Positions 33,876 to 45,137 of a DNA stretch of 64,000 nucleotides are shown piece after piece. Numbering within the stretch: the stretch's first letter is position 1; every line of letters begins with the position of its first letter. Below the pieces are notes generated by a model. The model was not told where the DNA came from and did not search any database. It was given only the letters and a program-made list of their open reading frames with translations. Source of the DNA: Enoplolaimus lenunculus. Taxonomy: Eukaryota; Nematoda; Enoplea; Enoplida; Thoracostomopsidae. The position numbers and the translations under genes were made by a program. The stretch spans positions 160,729-224,728 of the forward strand of contig JASANG010001382.1 in NCBI GenBank assembly GCA_030248215.1. The letters run 5' to 3'.

Positions 33876-35489
33876 TGTAGGGTCCACTGGTCCGTGTCCG
33901 CTATTTAGATCTTTCTGCCCCGCGATTTTCAACGTGGCGGCTCTACCACCGGTTAACTTATTTTTGCCGGCTAGTCTTACCTGGGGATCCAGTTTCCCCA
34001 GGTGTAGCTTCCGCAGGCATGAATTTTGGTGGTTTAAAATTTTAGATCTAAGAGTCCAAGGGGAGAATGAGGCGGTTGAACAACGGGTGACTCAATTCCG
34101 TGGTTTAGATGTTTTTCCCGGTGCAGTCTCTAAGCTCTCTGATGTTAATAGTTTAAGAATTCAAGCATGAGCAGCCTGCACTATCGATATAATACCCTTT
34201 ACCTAGGTGATCATCCCCCCCCTCGTTCGTTTAATTCCCACCTGCTTTTCTTTCTTCCGGGTTTATTTTTTTGTTGCGGTTCTTTATCTTATTTTGTTAT
34301 TGTTGCTTTGTTTCTTTTTCCTCTCTTTCCCTAACTTTCTTGCCGGTTTTCGGAAATTTATGTAAATTTGCATATGTCGGTGAAATTTATGCAAATTTAT
34401 GCAAAATAGAGATAGCCGAAATATACCCTATATAAACCTACGCATTCGTCTCTTTAGGCATTCAGTCTTTCTTTTCCAATTGCCAGTATGCACCTTTTGT
34501 TAGCTGATGCCTTTCATTATAACGCTTTATTGGTTTGTTTTAATATGTTTGGTTACTTTTAGACACATGACACCGCTTCGAGTAAAGAAGTCGCTGCCGA
34601 AAATCTTGTGTTTCCTGACCGGTCTCTCTCCGGTGCCAGAGGTGTCAACGGTACCTGAGATGCGACGACATTCTAACGAACTTAATTTGTAAAAGTTTTG
34701 AATAATAAAATTAAGGTGTCCAATTTTATAAGGGATTAGGCACAAAACTCTCTAGAGCTTCCTAAAACTCCATTTCATTAGAGACGTGAGATGTTGTTTT
34801 CCCTTTTTGTTGTTTAGTGTTATCTGCGCGCCTATCCCCGCAGGCGGGGTTGTTTTTGTTATTTCCGACTCGGACTTCGCGTTCCCCGAGCAAGTCTTCG
34901 GAATTTGTTATCATTGTCCACTGGAGGGGTGTTTTTCTTTTTTCTTTTTGTTTTTCTTTTTCCGGTTGATTTTTGGATCCAGGGAGTTTCGAATATTCTG
35001 TGTAAGTAAAATTTCCACAGTCCTAAAATGGACGGTGCGGGTCCCCATTTTTCTTTTTCCTTTTCGACCAATTCCTTTTTACCAAGAATTTATTTTTCCC
35101 CGCACTTTGAATTTTGCCTGCCCACCGGATGGACAATAAAGTTATCCACGGTGGTCACAAATTTTATCCAGGGGCAGGAATGCGCTAGGATATGAGTCTC
35201 CTTGCCCTGAACTGTTTTTTGTTGACAAAATTTAGTATTCTGGTGTATCAGCCGGCTTAGTTGCCGTCTGAAATTTTATCGAATTGTTCCGCTTGGGCAA
35301 TTTAGGGTCCGGTGGTAACAGGTACGCTATAAGTGCAAGCGCACTACGAGTCTTGGATGGACGTTTCCATCCCGGGCACGACTGAGCGGAGTAGTATAAC
35401 TAGATATTGTAGCCAACCTCGATCAAACCATACGGGTACCCGCCAAGGATGGGTGGTAAAGACTTTAGTCCAGAGCAACCTACCTTATA
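33876..35489 (+). repeat. 5' LTR
   Basis: Contains TATATAAA at 34429-34436, an initiator-like TCAGT about 35 bases downstream (34462) and AATAAA at 34704, consistent with U3-R-U5. It is 113 bases shorter than the 3' LTR because of many losses of 1-6 bases spread along its length. Confidence 0.82.
34429..34466 (+). promoter_or_regulatory. LTR core promoter (TATA plus initiator)
   Basis: TATATAAA and a TCAGT initiator, both conserved in the 3' LTR at 36894-36901 and 36929-36933. The preceding ATTTATGCAAATTTATGCAAA is conserved too and holds octamer-like ATGCAAAT words. Confidence 0.6.
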
Positions 35490-36105
35490 TGGGGGCTACT
35501 CCTGATTCGCGTTCAATCCCAGACTCGTGGTCAACAGATACTGTAAGTTTAAGTTCGTAAAGGGGGTACTACTGGGCCTTAATTTTTTTAACACTTAATC
35601 CTTTGTGTTCTACATGTAGTTTTTAGTGCAAGGGCAGCAAGCAGGGGAGTCCTGGTTGGCGTGAACTAATACAGCAGTGACGGAGACACGGCGTACACGT
35701 TATCAAGAAGAAAATGGAAAATGAGTGACAACGACGGCAGTTGGCAAGCAAGTCAGTCCTTGAAGAAGGTGGATTGTCCGCTGGAGAAGTCGTGGTATTA
35801 TCCGGCGCAGTATCCTGTTGTGAAACGAGCGTGCAACGGCGAGGCTGTTATGCGATATAGTTTGTGATGTCGTTGTAACTTGTATGTTATGTTTTTGGAT
35901 AATTCGGGCTACAATTTTGTTTTAGATTAGGATAGGCGGCGAAAACTAATGATTTTGTCGGTATTTTTTCTTTTCAAAAATTAAGGACACCTAAGACGGT
36001 TCGATTTTTCATAACAACGCTAAGTTGATAGTTCACACGTTATCTATTCTCAGTGGAGCCATTGCGGACTGTACTGGGCCTATGGAAAGTTAAGTTAGGT
36101 TTGGG

Positions 36106-36258
36106 GTGGCGCCAAGAAAAGGCTCACCTCTAGATAGGAACTGCGTGTGCTCTCTCTGCGGATCTCACGATCTGTGGTGTCCCTCGGTATCCTTTAGGCC
36201 TTGTTTTAAATTGCCAAGCAACCTCTTGATGAGGACATCAAGCTTAAAGAAAAGGAGA
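36106..36258 (+). pseudogene. Possible gag zinc-knuckle remnant in the LTR element interior
   Basis: A short open stretch reads CVCSLCGSHDLWCPSV. The C-x2-C-x2-H-x3-C order resembles the shortened zinc knuckles of BEL/Pao Gag proteins, where C-x2-C-x3-H-x4-C is usual. Upstream frames contain stops. Weak evidence. Confidence 0.3.
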
Positions 36259-37985
36259 TGTAGGGATACCACTGGATCCGTGAATCCGCTAAATTTAGAA
36301 TCTTTCTGGGAAAGCCCGGGGGCCGCGAATTTTCAACGTGGCGGGCTCTGAACCACCGGTTAACTTATTTTTTAAGCCGGTGCTGAGTGCTTACCTGGGG
36401 GATCCAAGTGTGTGACCCCCAGGTGTAGCATTCCGCAGGCATGAATTTTGGTGGTTTAAAATTTTAGATCTAAGAGTCCAAGGGGAGAATGCAGGCGGTT
36501 GAAAACAACGGGTGAACTCAATTCGAACGTGGTTTAGATGTTTTTGGGCCCGGTGCAGTCTGCTAAGCTCTACTGATGTTAATAGTTTAAGAATTCAAGC
36601 ATGAGCAGCCTGCACTATCGAATATAAATAACCCTTTACCTAGTGTGAAATCATCCACCCCCCTCGGGTTCGTTTAATTCCCGCACCTGCTTCGGTTCTT
36701 TGCTTCCGGGTTTATTTTTGTTGTTGCGGTTGCTTTATCTTATTGTTGTTATTGTTGCTTGTGTGGTTGCTTTTTCGCTCTGAAACCTTCCGGCTCACAC
36801 TTTCTTGCCGGTTTTCGGAAATTTATGTAAATTTGCATATGTCGGTGAAATTTATGCAAATTTATGCAAAATAGAGATAGCCGAAATATACCCTATATAA
36901 ACGGCTACGCATTCGTCTCTTTAGGCATTCAGTCTGTTCTTTTCCAATTGCCAGTATGGCACCTTTTGTTAGCTGATGCCTTTCATTATAACGCTTTATT
37001 GGTTTGTTTTAATATGTTTGGGTTACTTTTAGACACATGAACAGCCGACTTCGAGTAAAGAAGTCGGCTGCCGAAAATCTTGTGTTTCCTGACCTGGTCT
37101 CTCGGGTACCGGTGGCCAGAGGTGTCAACGGTACCTGAGAATGCGACGAAATTCTAACGAACTTAATTTGTAAAAAGTTTTGAATAATAAAATTAAGGTG
37201 TCCAATTTTATAAGGGATTAGGCACAAAACTCTCTAGAGCTTCCTAAAACTCCATTTCATTAGAGACGTGAGATGTTGTTTTCCCTTTTTGTTGTTTAGT
37301 GTTATCTGGCGCGCCTATCCCCGCAGGACGGGGTTGTTTTTGTTATTTCCGACTCGGACTTGCGCGATTCGCGACCGAGCAAGTCTGGGTCGGAATTTGT
37401 TATCATTGTCCGGACTGGGAGGGGTGTTTTTCTTTTTCTTTTTGTTTTTCTTTTTCCGGTTGATTTTTGGATCCAGGGAGTTTCGAATATTCTGTGTAAG
37501 TAAAATTTCCACAGTCCTAAAATGGACGGTGCGGGTCCCCATTTTTCATTTTCCTTTTTTGACCAATTCCTTTTTACCAAGAATTTATTTTTCCCCGCAC
37601 TTTGAATTTTGCCTGCCCGCCGGATGGACAATAAAGTTATGCCACGGTGGTCAGAAATTTTATCCAGGGGCAGGAATGCGCTAGGATATGAGTCTCCTTG
37701 CCCTGAACTGTTTTTGTTGACAAAATTTAGTATTCTGGTGTATCAGCCGGCTTAGTTGCCGTCTGAAATTTTATCGAATTGTTCCGCTTGGGCAATTTAG
37801 GGTCCGGTGGTAACAGCTACGCTATAAGTACAAGCGCACTACGAGTCTGGGATGGATGTCCCCATCCCGAACACCGATGAGCGGAGTAGCATACCTAGAC
37901 ACTGTAGCCAACCTCTATCAAACCATAAGGGGTACCCGCCAAGGATGGGTGGCAAGGACTTTAGTCCAGGGTAACCTACCTTATA
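36259..37985 (+). repeat. 3' LTR
   Basis: Longer and apparently better preserved partner. It keeps hairpins that are broken in the 5' copy, for example CAGCCGACTTC paired with GAAGTCGGCTG around 37034-37062. Confidence 0.82.
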
Positions 37986-38239
37986 CCATCTTTGCAAAAT
38001 CTTTGCTACGCCCTGATCGCAGTATCTAAGATTGTTAGGAAGGTTCAAAAAATGTGGATCAAAATCTTTAGAATATCCAAATCAACGGTCTATTTCATTG
38101 GCTCATGAAACAAATAGACGTCACGCACTATTCCGATTTATCTCGGCTCGCGGGCCCAAACTTTATGCACACGAGCCCGGGCATGATCCACTTAGGCCGG
38201 CGGGCCCAACGTTTGGGCTCAGGCCGGTTCTAACCCTGC

Positions 38240-38492
38240 CATAATCCCTTCTCATATGGATGATACCATAAATAACAAAATTGCAAAATTTACACCGCAT
38301 ACAACAAGAATTACTCTTTTACACAGTACAGCATTTTCGCAAGACGTCAGAGGCACCTCGACCTCGAGCATCAAGCTCCTATAGCTGGATGGTCATAGTA
38401 AACGCATCGCTCCCAATAAACTAGGGTTCCAATCCTACCTTGAAACTATATAACAGATCACATCGAAAATATTCGTATGAGAAAGGGTTAAT
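38240..38492. mobile_element. TTAA-type MITE with tRNA-like interior, diverged copy
   Basis: Right end TGAGAAAGGGTTAA; left end ATCCCTTCTCAT is the diverged inverse. The interior 38347-38450 shows AGCATCAAGCTCCT, GCTGGATGGTCATAGTAAAC and a B-box-like GGGTTCCAATCCTACC. Partner of 62647-62916. Confidence 0.5.
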
Positions 38493-39715
38493 TTGACTCA
38501 AACAAAGTATACCGAATCCACTGTTGACCATTATAAAATATACTCCTGATGCGGTAATTGCTAAAATTGCACAAAAAATTGCAAAAAATTGCAGGTTTTT
38601 TCGTATTTAAAGTCTTTACATAAAACATTTGACAAAAATTACACATTTGAAGACGTTTCATAAAATCAGTTTTTTTATAACACAAAATAACGTCTGACTG
38701 CCGCTTTCTGTGTTTTGTCTGCAAAACCGAGTTGATGTGTAAGTTTTGACGCAGAGGTCAACATCGCAGCCACAGAGGACTCGAGGTCAAGCAGTCCCCT
38801 ATCGTTGGTTTGCAACACAAGAATTCCGCCTTTGAGAAAATTTTTTATAGGAACATAATCCCTAAAACCCTGGCTCTGTCTTCAAACTAAATCTCGATTC
38901 GTGTTTTGTTTTAAAAAACAAGTTGATATTAATTTTCGACACAAAGTTCGGTGATATGAAAATATTCGTTGAATCAACAAAACATTTCTTCTTTTTACAC
39001 ACTGATTGTGTCAAATTTGTCACATTTACGATGAATGACACTGAGAATCAAAACATGGTTGGAAATATATTAAAAAATCATAAAAACGATATGCAACCAA
39101 TATACATATATATATACATTAAATACGTATACATATATAATAAGAGCCAACGTTAGGATTGTCGGGACCCCTAAACAGGTCCGAGGGGGCACCAATAAAA
39201 TATTTCACACCTCTGTAACGTCGTCCGCCGTCAAAATATTTCTACTCTTCCTAGATTTAAAATTCTTCAGCGGTCGCGGCTCCGTAATTGACGTCTCGGG
39301 AACGCTTCCGTCGGCAGTGCATACAATACGATATAGTATATCTCCGGTGAATATTTGAAGAGATAACAAAAATCTCCCTGTCGCAAGCTTTCGAATATTG
39401 ACCATGGCTGTTGATTCTGGAGTCGAAACCTGTTGCTTCGATCATTGAAGCTGACGTCCCTTCCGTCCCGAAATGGAACTCTGATGGAGTCGTTGAACTC
39501 GAATATTGCGTGTTGTTACGTCGGAAGCCTTTTTACACACTGATTGTGTCAAATTTGTCACATTTCGGAGCGGCAGATGTTTGACTGATCGATTTTCATA
39601 GTAACCTTGAAGACATTTTTTGCTTTAAGTACGTTTTATACTTTGAATGTGTTAAATATAGTGATATACACATATTATATATATACATATACATATATAT
39701 ACGTACATATATATA
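38493..39715. other. AT-rich spacer
   Basis: Contains a duplicated block (ACACTGATTGTGTCAAATTTG at 39000 and 39537, quoted here by its core GATTGTGTCAAATTTG) and (TATACA)n tracts near 39100 and 39665-39715. A GC-richer patch at 39200-39480 has a 66-codon minus-strand frame with no recognised domain. Confidence 0.45.
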
Positions 39716-39719
39716 TATC

Positions 39720-40321
39720 AGGGTGCAAGCGGATCAGGGTGCAAGCGGAATTATTGAATACCGGAATCGGAACTGGAAAGTTAAAAAATACCGGAAAGCG
39801 AAGCCGAAACTGTAAAATAAAACATTTTTGTTACCGAAAAGTACATTTTTAATGCTAGTTTATCGCTTTTAATGTTTTAAACATTTCATTTGGAACGCCA
39901 AAATCATGAAACAAATGCCGAAGGTGGACATGGAAGCGTATGATAAATTACGGAGTATGGCACAAATTAAAAATTTTGGCAATGCACGCGGAGACCATTT
40001 TATAAAAATAAATTAGAATAATATGTCACTTGTTCTTAAATTTTCAAATGAGAAAAATTTTCAATACCGAAAATACCAGAAAATTCCGGTAAAGAAACCA
40101 GATAGTGAAAAATACCGGACTTCACTACACTCAAAATAAATTGTCTTGTATTTTAGATATTTGTTTTAACCATTTAAGAAACGAATTTCTGAGCTGTTTA
40201 AGGCTATTAATGCCTGAAGTACCAGAAATCTATTTGTTGACAATTTAAGTAAGTAGGAGTCTTGAAAGTTTAAGACAATTTATTTTGTGTGTACTTGAAC
40301 CGGAATTCCCGGTTTCATCCT
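39720..40321. mobile_element. Family B hAT-like element, diverged copy
   Basis: Left CAGGGTGCAAGCGGATCAGG with a duplicated terminus (CAGGGTGCAAGCGGAATT follows 15 bases later). Right GAATTCCCGGTTTCATCCTG. Flanks are TATA-rich, so the duplication is not informative. Confidence 0.6.
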
Positions 40322-40781
40322 GATATATGTATGTATACATGTATATACATACATACATTTGCATATATGTATATATTGGCAAAATTTGATTGATAAACAT
40401 AATTGAAAGCCCAAAACACATATCAAGTACACCCCTTGTTCTACAGGGAGACAACAGGGCTGGTAGACTATAAGGAACTTGGAACCTTGGCTTTAGGATT
40501 TATTTTCGTTCAGGCTGTAAGCTTAAGTTTATTCTCAAAATTAGGCTTATGTTTAGTACGAAGGCTTGTAGTGTTGATACGGACGGAATTAAAGATAATC
40601 TTAAAACAAGTATTAAGATTTGGGATAAGATGTTTTCTAGAACATTGTGTAAAGTCTGTCACAATTCATATTATAGATTTAGGAAACTTAATATTAATAA
40701 TTTAACCGAAAATATATTCCATTTTACTGTATATATTTTAAACTACGACTTGTGAAATTGAAATATAACTGATGACCAACG

Positions 40782-40930
40782 GGCCCATAGCCAAGGGGAA
40801 GGGGGCTCAGTCCCCGTGGAAACATTTTGGGCCCCCCTAGAAGATTCTCAATCTTGCTTGTCAGTCATTGAAAACCCTTGAATGCTCTCCTCCTGAAAAA
40901 TTTTTGGGCCTCCAAGCAAGGCAAGCTGAC
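40782..40930. mobile_element. Family F MITE copy, right end lost
   Basis: GGGCCCATAGCCAAGGGG at the left; ends at CAAGCAAGGCAAGCTGACC without the final GGCTACGGGCC. Confidence 0.5.
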
Positions 40931-41798
40931 CAAAACGAAAATATACGTCCAAAAATGTGTCCAGCAGCTAAGTTTCAAAGTAGACTCAGTTGACCAGTTT
41001 CTACCGTTGACCTTAAATATCCTTTTTTCAGAGGGGCAGGCTTTCAAAAATGAGTATCCCATTTTTTCCAAAATCTCTAGAACAACAGATACTCGTAACA
41101 ATTGTAACTGGTTCTATTATGAATTAGATTGTCAATTACCCTTAATTTCCTGTTTGCCCCCCCCATAAGCCAACTACTTACCACCATACCCCGGCCGTCG
41201 TGCCTCGCCGAAAAAAGTCCTACGCTTCCTTTTATCACAGACAGCCAGTTACAGGCGGTCAAGGTTGAGATAATGTCCAGTACAATATTCACTGAGTTGG
41301 ACAAATATTAATGCATAGAAAAGTTCACAGTTATGGTCCAGAAGCGGTCGCCTTTGGACCAGTGGTCCACCGGACCGAAAAAAACGACCAAAATATCTTA
41401 AATTAGAATTGCCAAACCGTTGAGGATTAACCAATAAATCAATGCCTACAACTGACGTAATTGAATTTTGTTTGTGGGGTGGAGCAATGTCCCCTCCCAC
41501 GACACTTCTGTCTCGGTACGCGACGGCTGTATATTAAGCGCTACAGAAAAGTCTATTCCAATTTCAAAATTGCTGGTTTATAGGGAAAAATAGAAGTTCG
41601 AAACGGAAAACGGTAGCTTTTGTTAGTTTATAGTGACGTAGATCCAACAGAGGACAGCGGACAGGACCACTGGGGCGGTTTCGAGCAGAGTGGAATGTGG
41701 GTACGAACTTTTTATACGACCTGCGCTTTACTCAGGCAAATAAGAAGTTCTTACCAGCGGATTTACCCACGCTGAAAAGATCAACCCACGATCCACCT

Positions 41799-41982
41799 GG
41801 CCAATGTATAGAACAGGGCCGGAACAGTAGTATAAGCCTAAGCCTAAAGCCTAAGCGTATGGATGCGCCTATAACTAAGCCTAAGCCTATGCCAAAGCAT
41901 AAGCAAAAAATTAGTCAAAAGCTTAAACTGACTCTATTCTGTCCCTCCGGAAAACGATCCGGCCCTGTTCTATACATATGCA
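41799..41982. mobile_element. Family A MITE with perfect 8-bp target duplication
   Basis: Flanked by ATCCACCT (41791-41798 and 41983-41990). Ends GGCCAATGTATAGAACAGGG and CCCTGTTCTATACATATGCA. About one internal unit only. Confidence 0.85.
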
Positions 41983-42411
41983 ATCCACCTTATACCCGCG
42001 GCTGAAGTTGAACCAGTATTTTAAAGATCGTTGGTGATTTGAACTTTGATGACGATTTGCGTTTACAGCTCCAATGAATTGTCGTGCCGACTTCACTCGC
42101 CTGTGGAGTAAAATGTTCTAAGGAGCAAAGTTTCAATTGGAGTTTATTGAACGTTGATGACGTTGAAGCGAACCCGAAGTTTTGAAACAGTTTCAAAATT
42201 GAAAAAACCACAAAAATGTTGATTTTCAACTCCCAACGAATTTAAATAGAAAAACCAGAGTTGAGTTCAAGACAGTTGGGGGTTGTATTCGTTCAATTGC
42301 TCTGTTGCGTTGAAAATTTCGCAATAAAAATCGTTTATATGAAACCCATGGTATGTTTTCTAGCGAAATAGTTCAAAAATACGGCTTAAATACAATTTTG
42401 GTACAACAATT

Positions 42412-42690
42412 TTGGCCCATGTATAGAATACGGCCGGAATAGTAGTATAAACATATCCATAAACCTAAGCCTACAATTTACCACACGCTTCCACGTCCAC
42501 CTTCGACATTTGTTTCAGTATTTTCGCATTCTAAATGGTGTTTTTCCAATATTCAAAGCGATAAAATAGCGTATAAAAATGAATTTTTTGGTAACATACA
42601 TTTATTATTTTCCGGTTCCGGCTCCTGTTCCGGTTGCGGTATTTTTTTAACTTTCCGGTTCCGGTATTTTATAATTCCGGTTGCCCCGCG
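42412..42690. mobile_element. Family A left end fused to a Family B right end
   Basis: Starts GGCCCATGTATAGAATACGG, runs through CCTAAGCCTA, then switches to Family B text ending AATTCCGGTTGCCCCGCGG. Probably one fragment interrupted or recombined with the other. Confidence 0.45.
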
Positions 42691-43122
42691 GTGATAGGTG
42701 TCACACACATTTGAAAATACAGGCCCTGCTGGTTGCGTTTCAAACTTTAGTCAAATAAATTGAGACTCAACTGCAGGAAACAGACTAAAATGATATTATT
42801 TTGGCCTTTGTTTCAATTCATTGATACTAAATTTTTTAACACAGCGACGGCGTTTGGCGTTGAAAAGATCAAAGCGAACAACTCAACGCAGTTGAATGGG
42901 CAAAAGGATGATTAATTGGCCAAACGCGAGTGGTTTATAAGTCAACTCGCAGTAGGAGTTGAAGACTAAAATTGAATGGTTTGAGTAGAGTTGACTGGAA
43001 CTCTATTAATAAATAAAAACGCTATGATAAACAAAGATTATAAAGACGCGGACGCAAGTTTAATGACGTTGCAGGGACTAAGTATCGCATAGGAAATTGC
43101 GAAAAAGTGGTTCCTGTAAACG

Positions 43123-43302
43123 GATCATGTAAAGATCAGGGGCGGAACGTTTTTCTGTGTGACTGCAATAGAGTAAGCTTAATGCTTTAGACTATTTTTT
43201 GTTTGGCTTCGGGGCTTACGAATTTGCTCATTCCTACGCTTAGGCTTAGGCTTAGGTTTAGGAATAGGCTGATAATACTGTTCCGCCCGTGTTCTTTACA
43301 TC
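43123..43302. mobile_element. Family A MITE copy
   Basis: Left CATGTAAAGATCAGGGGCGG, right GTTCCGCCCGTGTTCTTTAC. The interior holds a handful of TTAGGC hexamers. Confidence 0.6.
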
Positions 43303-43352
43303 GACTCTGTAAACCACAAGCGACAAAATTTGGATCCAGTATTTCCCGCGCT

Positions 43353-43514
43353 CAGAGCTGTAGCCAGCTCACCTTGCTAGGGTGGGGCTAAAAATTATTC
43401 AGGAGGGACATACAAGGGATTTAGTTGACTTACAAGCAAAGTTGACCATTTTCTAGGATTTGCCAAAATTGTACCAATTGGGGCTGAGCCCCTTTCTTTT
43501 GGTTATGGACCTGC
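43353..43514. mobile_element. Family F MITE copy
   Basis: GCTGTAGCCAGCTCACCTTG at the left, GGTTATGGACCTG at the right. Two further copies follow at about 44303-44465 and 44607-44767. Confidence 0.55.
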
Positions 43515-43701
43515 CCCGACACCATTAAGGGAGGATATGACTTAACGGCATAAAACAGGAAATACAGGAGGGCTACTGTGAAGCACATTGGAAGCGTCCG
43601 CGGATCATACGACTGGATGGGATCGGTTTATCTAAGGTGGGAAGGCCTCGTAACGCAAGCCGTAGCCTCGACCCTATCAAATTCTAACCCACCAAACACT
43701 A

Positions 43702-43927
43702 AGGGAACCGCTATACTCACGGCGCCATTGTAATATTTAGTGTTAAAAATTACTCCAAATGCATTTTTCCAACGGCCGTACGGCGGCGTTTGGCGGCATC
43801 CGGCGGTGTTTAGCGGCATTCGGCGGCGTTTGGCGGCATCCGGCGGTGTTTAGCGGCATTCGGCGGCGTTTGACGGCATCCGGCGGCACGCGGCAGCGTC
43901 CGGTACAGTAAAGTATAGCGGAACCCA
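43702..43927. mobile_element. Family C MITE with 20-bp array
   Basis: Ends AGGGAACCGCTATACT and AAGTATAGCGGAACCC (inverted, near-perfect). At 43780-43890 a 20-bp unit of alternating types (GGCGGCGTTTGGCGGCATCC and a GTGTTTA variant) forms a 40-bp higher-order repeat of about 2.5 copies. Confidence 0.7.
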
Positions 43928-44302
43928 TATCCGGTGTGCTGTATCTATTTGCCAGATTCAGTATTAACATTATAAATCTAAAACAGACGGTTAATACTTA
44001 GACTCAACGGGAAAACTTGTTCAAATAAATATTTTAGTTTGTTTGTAAACATGTCACATTAATTATGCAGACTTATTATTCATTATACATTCGGTGATTA
44101 TTTGAAAACTACATAGCTAAACGAATAAAAATAGCACAATCCTCTTATCGACCTAGATTCATTTAGCAGTTTGCGTTACTGATACAGGCTTACGAAACTC
44201 GATAATCCAAACGTGGGATGCTCCATGACGGCACTGAAAAAGGTTCTTCAAGTCTTCGCGTGTGTACAGACGTTTGTAACCAGGGCAAACCTAATCTTTC
44301 CA

Positions 44303-44767
44303 GGGCCGTAGCCTGGTCAGCTTGGTGAGAGAGGCTATAAAATTGGTTAAGTTGAATAAATAAATGTCTTATAAGAACAAAATTGTTCGAGGGTGGTCCA
44401 TACTTCTCTCAGGGGGCCATGGATTTCCCAGCTCCCCCTAAACTTTCTGGTGCCGAGCTGAAACGCCTCTCTGGTTCATTCGGTCTGGTTATCCAAAACC
44501 CGTCTTCGAGGTAATATTTTAAGTTTGATGCAGTTCGAGTGTAACAGTGCAAGAATTTGTTTACTGCTTGAACGCAAGTTTGTTGACGTTGACTTCAACC
44601 CAGGTCCGTAGCCAGCTCAGCTTGCTATGTGGGGCTAAATATTTTTCAAGAGGGGCATTCAAGGATTTTTAATGACTTGCAAGCAAAGTTGAAAATTTTC
44701 TGGGAAGGGGGAAATTGTATCATGGGAGGGGCTCAGCACCCCCTGTCCAACCCTTGACTAGTGGCCC
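44303..44767. mobile_element. Two Family F MITE copies
   Basis: First copy: GGGCCGTAGCCTGGTCAGC at about 44302; the second from GGTCCGTAGCCAGCTCAGC at about 44606 to ACTAGTGGCCCGC. Separated by about 140 bases of AT-rich spacer. Confidence 0.5.
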
Positions 44768-45137
44768 GCTTCAACCGATATGTCGACCGCTATTGATTTT
44801 ACTGTAGAAAATGTTTGAGTTTGATTTTTCGACCGACTTCCAAAACCAACATCTTCTAAATTCACCCCCCTTAAACAACGCAACAACACTTGAAAACGAA
44901 CCCCAGATGTGATTTTTAGAAATTCAAACGATTTCATTAGGGAATGGGTGATGTGTTCCCTTCATCGTTCCAGCCGTCGTGATTGGTTCATCAGCTCATT
45001 ATGTCTCTTTCTAGCCAATCAGGTAAATGATTATGTCGAAATACGATTTGATAAATTTTGCACATTCGGAGCGTAATTGGTCAATGTTTAATCGAAAAAG
45101 TATCTACAAATTTGTTTTTTAAAACCATAAAATTTCG

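Larger units (their letters stand above)
33876..37985 (+). mobile_element. Non-autonomous LTR retrotransposon, possibly BEL/Pao-derived
   Basis: Two long direct repeats (33876-35489 and 36259-37985) flank a 769-base interior. A 5-bp target duplication CCATC lies at 33871-33875 and 37986-37990. Directly after the first repeat, TGGGGGCTACTCC fits a tRNA primer-binding site starting with TGG. Directly before the second, AAAGAAAAGGAGA is a polypurine tract. Both repeats start TGTAGGG and end CCTTATA. No gag-pol frame remains, so it would depend on proteins from another element. Orientation is plus from the PBS-PPT order. Confidence 0.85.

Noticed and set aside
34786..37684. Similar 117- and 138-codon frames in both LTRs
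   Set aside because: Lie in the untranslated part of the LTRs and differ by frameshifts between copies; homopolymer phenylalanine content indicates non-coding sequence.
39205..39445. Minus-strand 66-codon frame in a GC-richer patch
   Set aside because: No recognisable domain, no splice partners found; could be an old transposon fragment but cannot be supported.
40403..40755. Overlapping plus-strand frames, one with a CKVCHNSYYRF segment
   Set aside because: Short, AT-rich, single CxxC and no flanking exons; not enough for a gene call.
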